A stretch of 64,000 bases of DNA from Chitinophaga sp. YR627 (GTDB lineage Bacteria; Bacteroidota; Bacteroidia; Chitinophagales; Chitinophagaceae). The position numbers were made by a program, and so were the translations under genes. The stretch spans positions 124,001-188,000 of the forward strand of contig NZ_FOUX01000001.1 in assembly GCF_900114995.1 (NCBI RefSeq), written 5' to 3'. Under the pieces are notes generated by a model. That model searched no databases. It was given only the letters and a program-made list of their open reading frames with translations, and had not been told where the DNA came from. Of this stretch, positions 18,314-30,300 are shown one piece after another. The first letter of the stretch is position 1. Every line of letters starts with the position of its first letter.

Positions 18314-21300
18314 ATGAGGAATGATATGAACAAAACCAGGACCTTTCTACAGGAGATAACCCATTCTAACTATATAGTCCGCGACCATACCGTACATGAT
18401 GTAAGAACATTGCCGGGTGTTGTCCTGCTGGACATGATCTATCGTTTATCCGCATTGGCGATTGGCACGCAATCCATCGTGTTGCAGCATGTATTGTTTA
18501 AGCAGCCCGTTGTTACCGATACATCATTTGATAAACAATTGCAGATATCATTTACACCGGCAGGCGATCACTGGACCGTTAGCGTCAAGAGTAGAAAAAT
18601 AAAGAACAATGTGTTGCTGGGAGAAGAGGCAGATGACAATATGGAGTGTCTGCTGTTCAAAGAAATAAACCCGGCAGATGCTCACCCTTTTGACGTAACA
18701 GGGTTTATGCAGACAGCCACCCGTCGCTGGGATATGGACGAAGTATATGCGCTTGTGAGAAGAGCAGATATCCGGCACCGGGCATTCATGAAAACATTAG
18801 GTACCGTTTATCAGGCTGGAAACAGGGAGTTGATGGCATTGCACCTGGGAGAGGAGGCAGAACAATTCAGAAGTAATTTCTATGCACATCCGGCTTTCCT
18901 GGATGGCTCAACATTAGCGGGGCTTTCAGCGCAGCTTACCGGAAATGGGATCATTATGGATAATACGCCTTATATCCCGTTTATGATAGCGCGTTTCTGT
19001 ATCCGCAAACCACTGCCTGCCAATGTGTATACTTATTCTGAATTAAAGCCATTGCCGCTTCCTGGTAGTGAACCGGCAGATATTCTGCATGCAGATATTA
19101 CGCTATACGATGAGTCGGGAGAGGTATTGGTTGAATTCGGTGATCTGTCTGCCAAAAGGATAAGAGACCCCAGACTGATAAAGAAACTGGTCGCACCGCA
19201 GCCTAGTGAGAAACAACCAGAGAAAGTGATGGTGACAACGGATACACCGGTGGCGAATGACAGAATGGGAATCATTATTCAGCAGTTGCAGGGGCAAATC
19301 GGCAGACTTTTAAATACAGCACCAGCGGCACTCGATATTCATACAGGGTTTTATGACCTGGGACTGGACTCCGCGCATCTCCTGCAGGTCGTGCGTGAGC
19401 TTGAAAAAACGGTACAGGCGCAGTTATATCCTACCTTGCTTTTTGAATACGCTACTATTCAGCGGCTGGCGGAATACCTGCAGGAACATCATGGGGCCGC
19501 TTTTCTGACAGGAGCAACAGCACATGTAATGGCTGAAGTGAAAAACGATATAGTAACCGGAGAAAGCGAATGTCTGCAGTTTATGCCTGTCTGGCATCCT
19601 GAGCCTGCCGTTGAAGTGAAGGATAATGTTTCTATCAATAAAAGAGTGCTGGTATTGCATGATGTGACAGATCACCTTGCCGGATTCATAAAAGCACATA
19701 TAAGTGATCAGGTGATTGAGTTGCCCGTATTAGGGGAAATGGAGATAGCTGATAGGATAAGACAGCAGTTTGTTGGCGTGTTTGGGCATGTAAAAGAATT
19801 TCTGACAGCACAGAACGGCCCCGGACTGTTGCAGTTTATTACCGGAAATGATGCGTACAGTGCTGTATTTGCGTCGCTATTAAAAACAGCCGTGCAGGAA
19901 CAGCCGGCAGTGCATGCACAGGTGATCAGTTTTCTACAGGAGGATATAGACGCAGCTGCTGTGGTGTCACTGATCAATCAGGAGGCAACACACGTACAGA
20001 AAGGTTGCAGAGAGATAAGATATAGCCATGAGCAGCAGCGGGAGGTGAAACGCTGGACTGAAGTAACTTCGCCGGCTGTACAACAACCTGTATTCAGAAA
20101 AGGGGGCGTATATGTTATCACCGGCGGTGCAGGCGGCCTTGGTTTACTTACAGCAGAACATATTACAAAGCAGGTGGACGCCCATGTAATCCTTTTAGGT
20201 CGTTCCTCATTAGACGTATCTAAAAAACAAGCCTTGTTATCGTTACAAAACAATGGAAGCAGGATTGAGTATATAGCAGTTGATATCAGTGACCTCGCAC
20301 AGACATTTGCCGTTTTTGAAAAGATAAAAACGGACGTGGGCAATATTCATGGTATTATTCATGCTGCGGGCATCGTAAAAGATCAGTTTATTATCCGCAA
20401 AGATATATCAGTTATAGACAGCGTATGGTCGCCTAAAGCGAATGGTATCCAGCATATAGATCAGGCCAGCCGTTTACATCAGCTTGATTTCTTTGTGGTC
20501 TATTCTTCATTATCTGCCGTAGCAGGTAACCCGGCGCAATCGGATTATGGCGGAGCGAATGCTTTTATGGATGTCTATTGTGCGCTGAGAAATGAGCAGG
20601 TAGCAGCTGGTGTTGGTTCGGGAAAAACGCTTACCATTAACTGGCCTTTATGGGCAGGAGGAGGAATGCAGATCGACGCTGCATCGGCCGCATTTATGCG
20701 GGAGCAGACAGGCATGGTTCCATTACGATCAGCAAGCGGTCTGGCGATGCTTGATCGTCTTTTGCAGGGAGAAGAGCGACAGGGAATTGTGTTATATGGT
20801 GATGGAAAAACAGTACGCCGTTATTACAAAGACTTCCTTATTCCGACGACGGAGAAAGCTGTTGCGGCGGCGCAACAAGTGCATACTGCCGGTACCGCGA
20901 AAGAAGATATCGCCATTATTGGTGTAGCAGGACGTTATCCTGGTGCAGAGACGCTGGAAGAGTTCTATTATAACCTGCTAAACGGGGTAGACAGCATCAG
21001 TGAAATGCCGGTGGAACGATGGAAAGGTTATGATTTTGGTTATGATATCACGAAACTTTACGGGCATGGTGGATTTCTCAAAGAGATAGCCGATTTTGAT
21101 CCCCGGTTCTTTAATATATCTCCACATCAGGCTGAGATTATGGACCCCCAGGCACGGTTATTTTTACAAACGGCCTGGCTGGCCTGTGAAGATGCAGGCT
21201 TTAAACCTGACAAGATCGGACATCATTTTGCCGGAAGCAGTGAAAAGAGTGTCGGCGTATTTGCCGGTATCTTTTGGAGTCATTATGAACTGTTCGGTGC

Positions 21301-24300
21301 GGAAATGTCCCGCGTCGGACAGCCCGCAGCATTCGGTGTGAGTGCAGCCGCTATTCCCAATATGGTGTCCTATTGCATGAACTTTCACGGTCCAAGTATG
21401 GCCGTGGATACAATGTGCTCGTCAGCATTGACCTCCATTCATCTTGCTATAGGGAGTGTCAGAAAAGGAGAATGTAACTATGCTATAGCCGGTGGTGTGA
21501 ACCTTGTCACCCATCCTCATAAATACCAGTTCCTGGGACAAGGCGCTTTTCTTTCTTCTGACGGACGGTGTCATAGTTTTGGCGAGGGAGGGGATGGCTA
21601 TGTGCCCGGGGAAGGAGTAGGCGCTGTTTTGCTGACCAGTCTGGAGCTGGCCGAAAAAGAAGGATATCCCATTTATGGTGTTATAAAAGGGTCCGCTATT
21701 AATCATGTAGGGCGTACTTCCGGCCCTACGGTACCGGATCCTGTTGCGCAGGCCGAGGTGATAAAGGCTGCTTTGCAGGATGCGCAGGTAGATCCCCGTA
21801 CGATCAGTTATTTAGAAGCACATGGTACAGGTACTTCACTGGGCGATCCAATCGAGATACAGGGATTGAAAAGGGCTTTTGAAAACTGGACAAAGGAGAA
21901 ACAATTTTGTGCGATTGGTTCTTCCAAATCCAATATCGGACATCTGGAAGCTGCAGCGGGAATTGCTGCATTAACGAAGTTATTATTGCAGTTCAGACAT
22001 GGTAAGCTGTTTCCGACTTTACATGCCGATCAGTTAAATCCGCATATCCCCTTTAAGGATACGCCGTTTTATGTACAGCATGGCCTGAAGGATTGGGACC
22101 GTCCACAGATCCATGTAGCAGGGCAAGACCTGATTGTGCCAAGACGTGCGGGGCTAAGCTCATTTGGCGCAAATGGGAGTAATGCACATCTGATCGTCGA
22201 AGAATATATACCAGCTGCACAATCCAATGAACAGGGTAATGTACAGACGGGCTACCTGATACCATTGTCAGCACGGGATGAAGACCGGCTGATGGCCTAT
22301 ATCAGATCATTGTATGCGTTTGTGTCAAAGCAGACAACCAATGATGCTGCTGATCAGTTAAAAATAACTATCAGGGAAGAATTGCTGAAGATGGTATCTG
22401 AACTGATACATATCCCAACAGCTTCCCTGGATCCTGGTCAGGAGTTTTTTGAGTTGAATGCTGATATCGTACAGCTTACAACACTGGCAGATCAGCTATG
22501 GCAACAGTGGGGTATTCAACTCGCGGCAGATGTATTGGTCCGTCTGCGTTCTGTGTCAGAAATAGTGGACTATCTGCTGGAGTATCATAAAACTATACTG
22601 GAGAATATATTCATCCGTGAGGGCAGGTCAGCTGTGCATGATGGACAACTGGTCTCATTAGCTTATACATTACAGACAGGCAGAGAGGCAATGCATAGCA
22701 GGGCAGTTTTCCTTGTCCGGGATTATGCTTCATTAAAAAGAATGCTGTCGGCTGTTATTGAAGGACAAACACCTGCTGAGGGATACTTCGTGGACATTAG
22801 CAGAAAAGATGCGGCGAAGCTGATGGCTGTCATGTCTGAAGATAAGGTCAGGACTGCTGTATCAACCTGGGCGAACAGTGGAGAACTGGAAAAGATAGCC
22901 GCATTATGGGTCGCAGGACATCCGGTAGACTGGCAGCAATTGTATACAGCGACAGGGCTTCCACGTAAGATCAATGTACCAGGGTATCCTTTTGCAAAAG
23001 AACACTACTGGTTCCCTTATTCACCATCGGTAGCGCCGGTGTTAAATGTAACACAGACTTTACCACAGGTAACAGCGACTTCGCCTGAAGTACCAGCTGC
23101 ATTTGATCTGCTGACATTTGAAGAAGTCTGGATAGGACGTCCTTTATCAGATAGTACGCCGCAACCCCTGAAGCGGCTGTTGTGTTGTGTGGAGGATCAC
23201 GAAGAAATGGTCTCGCTGTCGGCGGCTCTGCAATCGCTGCTGCCGGGTATCTCATTGCTGTTTATCATTACAGATGGTGCGGCAGAACAGGCAGATAATG
23301 TATTTGTAGCCGGAAAGGATAAGGGAGTCGCTTATAAGGCTATATTAGATCAGATCAGTGAGCAGTATAACACAGTGGATGGTATATTATATACTGGTCC
23401 GGGTGATGAAGCGGCCTATGAAGACATTTTTTACCTGTTACAGGGTATACTTTCTTCCGGATTAAAGACAGGACGTTTATTACTGGAAGGACGTTACAGC
23501 TCGGCACTTGAAAAGTGTTATGCGCTTTCATGGATAGGTTATGCGCGTTCGCTGGGATTTGTATTTCCGGGAATGGATATACATGTTATACTGCGTGCCG
23601 CAGAAGAAGTATTAAGTATTCAGACATTCCTGGGCGAGTTGTGGCATAAAGGAAGTCACGTCGTTCATTATGAAAATGGTGTACGTACAGTGCCTCAGCT
23701 GGAGGAGCGTACAACGCACGCCGCCGCACCTTTGTTAAAACAAGGTGGTACTTACGTGGTTACAGGTGGATTTGGTGGGTTGGGATTGTTGTTTAGTCGT
23801 TATCTGAGCGACAACTGGAAAGCCAATGTAGTGATGACCGGTCGTCGCCTTTTGTCTGTAGAAGAGGAGAGGCAGGTAGCTGCTATGCAGGGGCACGACA
23901 ATCGGGTGGTCTATGTACAGGCGGATGTGAGTGATGCGGTTTCGATGGAAAAAGTACGGGCGACCGCCAGACAGATGACGGGTAAGATATCAGGGATACT
24001 GCATATAGCAGGTGTACAAGGTCACACGGCAATAGGTGACAAGCACTATGAAGATTTTAAATCGGTATTGTCCGCAAAGGTTCGGGGAAGTCAGGTGTTA
24101 GATGAAGTATTTGGTCTGGAAACGCTTGATTTTGTTTGTTACTTCTCCTCTTCGTCGGCCGTATTAGGCGACTTTGGTTCATGTGACTATTCCGTTGCCA
24201 ACCGTTTTCAGATGAGCTATGGCGCTTTGCGTCGGGCAGCAGGTTTTAGCGGCGTTACGACTGTGATCAACTGGCCGTTGTGGCGTGAAGGAGGAATGAG

Positions 24301-27300
24301 TAATGGAGAAAGTAGTTCGCTGGAACTATATCTGAAAAGCAGTGGGCAGAGTTACCTGGAATCGGCATTGGGATTGTCCTCCTTTGAGGGACTGCTGAGT
24401 GAAGGGGATGTTACACGACTGGTGATGTATGGTGATCGGGCGCGCATTTGTCAAATGCCTTTGCTGTCAGGGAAGACGGTATCGTCTGCATCAGTTATTG
24501 TATCAGCGAATAACATCGCGCGTAGTATAGAGACGCATGACGGGTCAGTTGCGGAAAGTCTGCTGTGGGATTTACGCCGTCAGGTAAGCGAGCTATTGAA
24601 GCTTAGTATTGACAACGTGGAGACGGATGTAAATCTGGCAGATTTCGGCTTTGATTCGGTGAGTCTGATGGAGTTATCCAAACGCTTATCTGCCTATTAT
24701 AATATAGCGATAACACCGGCAGTATTCTTCGGATATGCCACGCTGGATAAGCTACAGTCATTTTACATGACGGAACATCAGGAAAGTATACATCGCTTTT
24801 ACTCAACAGAAAATGAGCGACTGAAAGCTACTTTACCACAGCCAGTGGCATTACCACCCCGTTTGAAAGAAGATGAACTGATGCACGCGGTATCTCCCGC
24901 ACAGGGAATACCGGAACCTATAGCCGTAATTGGTATGAGTGGCCGTTTCCCGCAGGCGGCTAATAAAGAAATATTCTGGCAGCATATACTGGAAGGTAAA
25001 AGTGGTATCACGGAAATACCGGCGGAACGTTGGGATTGGAGAGAATATGCTGATACTGCATCAGGCAATGTCAGTTGTAAGTGGGGAGCGTTCCTTGACA
25101 GGATAGATACCTTCGATCCCTTATTCTTTGAAATATCCCCGGCTGAAGCAGCGCAGATGGATCCTAAGCAACGCCTTTTCCTGGAAGAAGCTTGGCACGC
25201 ACTGGAAGACGGCGGCTATATGGGCAGCAGGATAAGAGGGGCCGGTTGTGGTGTGTATGTAGGCGTTGAGGAAAGTGAGTATGGTTTCTCTGCTGATGAT
25301 AGCGGAAGGATAAGTAGTAATCAGAATGCTATTCTGGCTGCACGTATCGCTTATACCCTGGATCTTAAAGGCCCTTGTATGGCATTGACAGCAGCTTGTT
25401 CTTCCGGATTGGTAGCCATTCATCAGGCTTGTCAGGCACTTAGAACAGGGGACTGTGAAATGGCATTAGCGGGAGGTATTAATCTGCTGGCTTCGCCAAT
25501 GATCTACCTGGGCCTTGGTAAAGTAGATATGTTATCACACGATGGCGCCTGTCCGGTATTCGATCAGGACGCTAATGGTATGATACCTGGTGAGGCAGTT
25601 GCCGTTGTGTTATTAAAGCCGCTATCAAAGGCAATTGCTGATGGCGATACCATCTACGGTACGATCAGGGCTACAGGTGTAAACTATGATGGTACCACAA
25701 ATGGGATCACTGCACCAGATCCGGTGAGTCAGGCGGCATTGATCAGAAAGGTATATGAGCAATACGATATTCAACCCCGTGATATACAATACGCCATCTC
25801 ACATAGTGTCGGCTCAAAACTGGGCGACCCGGTGGAGATTATGGGATTAAATAATGCTTTCAACAGCTATACGCAGGATAAGCAATTCTGCCATCTCAAC
25901 AGTATAAAACCATTGATCGGTCATACGTTTGCTGCATCAGGAGTGGTGAGTCTTGTTACGATGCTGATGGCTATGAAACATCAGACATTGCCAGGAAATC
26001 ATCATTACAAGCATAGTAATGAGTACATAGATTTTAATAAAACGCCTTTTGTTGTTGCAAAAGACAATAGCACCTGGGATAGGGTAGCTGGTAAGCCAAG
26101 ACTTGGAATCATCGGGACTACCGGTATTAATGGCACCAATGCGCATGCAGTTATTGAAGAATATATTGCTGCAGTAAGGCCATCCGGCGTTAACACCGGA
26201 CAACAATTGTTTGTATTCTCTGCTAAAAGCAAGGATAGCCTTGATGCATATGTTGCGGAGATAAAGCATTTTATCTCCATACAGCAGGAAGTCTCGATCG
26301 CAGATATCGCTTATACCTTGCAAACCGGTAGGGAGGCCATGGAATATCGTATGGCCTGTGTCGCCGGTTCACGGGAGGAGTTGTCAGGGCAACTGGATGC
26401 CTTTCTGAGCGGCAGTAAGGATAGCGCGTATATGAGTGGAAGAATAAAGCGTAACGTTAAAAAACAACACGCGCAGCAAGGTCCCGAACTGAAAAATGGT
26501 CATGCTCTGTTGCAAACGGCGAAAGACTGGTTAAATGGGGAACTGATTGACTGGAAGACTTTATATAATGGCACACAACCTTCACTCGTTCATTTGCCGG
26601 GATATGTATTTGAGAAAGACACCTTTCCGGTACCACGTGTATCTTTTAAGTCTTCTGACAGACGTAAGAAAGTTCAGTCACTACACCCCTTACTACATCA
26701 GAACATATCCACGCTTGCACAACAGCAATTCATCTCGCATTTTACCGGAGAAGAAGCCTTTCTGGCTGACCACGTGATCAATGGACAAAAGATATTACCC
26801 GGAGTAGCCTATATGGAAATGGTGCATACTGCTATCGGGCGATCAATAACGACAGAAGAGGGGACTGTCAGTATACATAATGTAATCTGGGCCCGTCCGT
26901 TAGTGGCTGATGCGAAGGGAGCAGATGTGTACGTTACCCTTGATGCGAAGTCAGATAATAGTATTGACTTTAGCATCCATAGTTTTACTTCGGAGAAGAT
27001 GATACACAGTAAGGGGACAGTACAGATAAATGCGTTGCCGGAAAAACCTCGTATAGATATTGCTTCATTGCAACAGGACTTTACAGCAATTAACCGGAGC
27101 GCACAGGAATATTATAACGTCTACCGTGATATGGGTATCGTGTATGGTCCTTTCTATCAGGGTATCAGCCGTATATACAAAACAGATCAATCTCTGCTGG
27201 TAAAGCTGGTACTGGAACAGCCGGAAGGAATAAGTGATTATGCGATGCATCCCGGTATGATGGATGCTGCGCTTCATGCTGCTATAGGTTTCAGTGTGGG

Positions 27301-30300
27301 TGCTGATGCAGGAGATGCCTTGTCACTCCCCTTTGCGTTGGAGACGCTTCGATCTTATCGCGCATGTGAACAAGAAATGTGGAGCTGGATCCGGTTTAGC
27401 GAAGGTGATGGAGATAACGAAAGGGTACGTAAACTGGATGTAGACATTTGTAATAAAGAAGGATGGGTCTGTACAAGCATTCGCGGTTTGTCACTAAGAG
27501 AGGTGAAAACGGAAGCTAATGTACAAGCGCCTGTACAGAGAACTGCACAGGTAGATAAACAGGAACATGTATCCATAGCTGCACCTGATGCATTACTGGA
27601 GAGCACTATCAGGTTTTTACAGCAGCAGCTTTCCGTTGTGATTAAATTGTCTGCCGACAGGATAGAAGCAGATGCGCCGCTTGAAAAGTATGGCATTGAT
27701 TCTGTTATGGTGATGGCGCTTTCTGAGCAGCTGGAGAAAAGTTTCGGCTCTCTTCCTAAAACATTGTTTTTTGAATATCAGACGATAGATGAACTGGCTA
27801 CCTATTTTGTAAGGTCCCATCAGCAAAAGCTCCTGGAACTCACAGGTACAACTGTTACGCCAAAACAGGCAGCTGGCGGGGCAGATGCGCAGATAAAATA
27901 TAAGCATAAGGTAGTGGCACCTGTTCCGCTTCAAAAGAATGAGGAGGAAATAGCTGTTATCGGTTTGGCAGGACGTTACCCCGGAGCGGTTGATATCAAT
28001 GCATTCTGGGAGAACCTCAGAAATGGCGTAGATGCTATCTCTGAAATACCTGCTGACCGCTGGGATCATCAGCAGTTCTTTGACCCGATAAAAGGTATAC
28101 CCGGAAAGACATATGCCAAATGGGGCGGGTTTATAGAGGGAGTAACCGAATTTGACCCACTCTTCTTTAATATCTCCCCTTTGGAAGCGTCTGTTATAGA
28201 TCCACAGGAGCGATTATTCCTGCAATGTGTGTACAATGCCATGGAGGATGCGGGTTATACCCGTCAACGCCTGGCAGCATCCGGTAATGTAGGTGTATTT
28301 GCCGGTTCTATGTACCTGGAATACCAGCTCTATGGTGTGCAGGAAACAATGAAGGGAAGGCCGGTAGTATTGTCAGGAAACGCTTCATCGGTAGCCAACA
28401 GGGTATCTTACTTCTGCAATTTTCATGGACCTAGTCTCACAGTAGACACAATGTGTTCTTCTTCACTAACAGCGCTTCACCTGGCATGTCAGAGCTTACA
28501 ACGCGGAGAATGTGTTGTTGCCATCGCCGGTGGTGTGAACGTGTCTATCCACCCTAATAAGTACCTTATGTTGGGGCAGGGTGGTTTTGCATCCAGTAAG
28601 GGACGTTGTGAAAGCTTCGGTGTTGGAGGTGATGGTTATGTCCCTGGCGAAGGGGTGGGTGCTGTATTGTTAAAACCACTTTCCCGTGCAATAGCGGATG
28701 GTGATCATATATATGGCGTCATACGCGGAAGCGCTATCAATCATGGTGGTAAGACAAATGGGTATACCGTACCTAATCCACAGGCGCAGTCATCCCTGAT
28801 CAGTCATGCGTTGCAGAACGCTGGCATTGATGCACGAACCATCAGTTATATAGAGGCACATGGCACCGGTACTTCTTTAGGCGATCCGATAGAGATTGCA
28901 GGGCTGACAAAGAGCTTTCGCGAATATGGAGATGATGTACAATACTGTGCGATCGGATCGGCTAAATCAAACATTGGTCATTGTGAAAGCGCGGCAGGTA
29001 TCGCAGGTTTCAGCAAGGTGTTGTTACAGTTGCAACACCGCGAACTGGCGCCATCCCTGCATGCTGAAGTCCTGAATCCTCATATTGCTTTTAATGAGAG
29101 CCCGTTCCGTGTCCAGCACCACCTTGAAAAGTGGGAGCGGCCCGAAGTAACAATAGATGGCCATACACAGCAATATCCTTTAAGGGCTGGTATATCGGCA
29201 TTTGGGGCAGGCGGGTCTAACGCGCATATACTGATAGAAGAATATGTGCAGCAGCAAACGCAGGAACCATCTGTTGATGGGCCCTTTGTGATCTTACTAT
29301 CAGCAAAGAATACGGCTCGTCTGGAAGAACAGGCAGCTCGTTTACTGGATCGTATACGGCAGGGTGTCTATAATGAAGCTGACTTACCAGCTATTGCCTA
29401 TACACTGCAAACAGGCAGAGAAGCCATGGAGGAACGCCTGGGTATGATCGTGAATAGTCTGGCAGAACTGGAGGACCTTTTGTCCGCCGGTCTTTCCGGA
29501 GACAGGATCTATCGTAGTGAAGAAACTACATCGGGAACAGGATTTTCCGATCTGCTGGGCCATGACGAGATTGGTGCTTTAACAGATAAATGGATCAGTG
29601 AGCATAATTACGAGAAGCTGTTACGGTATTGGGTGAAAGGCGGACAGGTGAACTGGGCGCTGTGTTATACAGCTGTACACCCACGCCGTATCAGTTTGCC
29701 GGTATATCCTTTTGCAAAAGATAAATACTGGTTCCCATCAAAAGAAGTACATGTCCCGGTGCTTACAATGGCAGGTATGCCATCTGTTCTACATCCATTA
29801 CTACACCAGAATGTCTCTGATCTCTCCGGACTGAAGTTTACTACATTGCTGGATAAAAAAGCCTTTTTCCTGGCAGACCACGTGATCAACCGAAATACAA
29901 TGTTGCCAGGTGTTGCGTACCTCGAAATGGCATTAGCAGCTTGTAATACTGTTTCCGGCCGTACCGCTACGACCGCAGGTGTCAGTATAAAACATGTCAC
30001 CTGGTCGAAGCCGGTTGTAGTGAATACACCAATAGCTATTACAGTGTCCCTGTCGTCGGATGAAAGCGGAGAAACAGATTTTACCATCACCAGTGGAGAG
30101 ACGGATGCTGCTACCCATTGTAGTGGAACTGTTACACTGATGGAGGAGGCACCGGCGCTTGTACTTGATCTGGAAGAATTGCAAGCAGTATGTAATAAGG
30201 GCGTCTTATCAGGAGCAACCTGTTATGAGGTATATCATAGCGTCGGACTGGCATATGGTCCTGCTTTCCAATGTATACAGGAAGTATATGCGGGTGAAGG

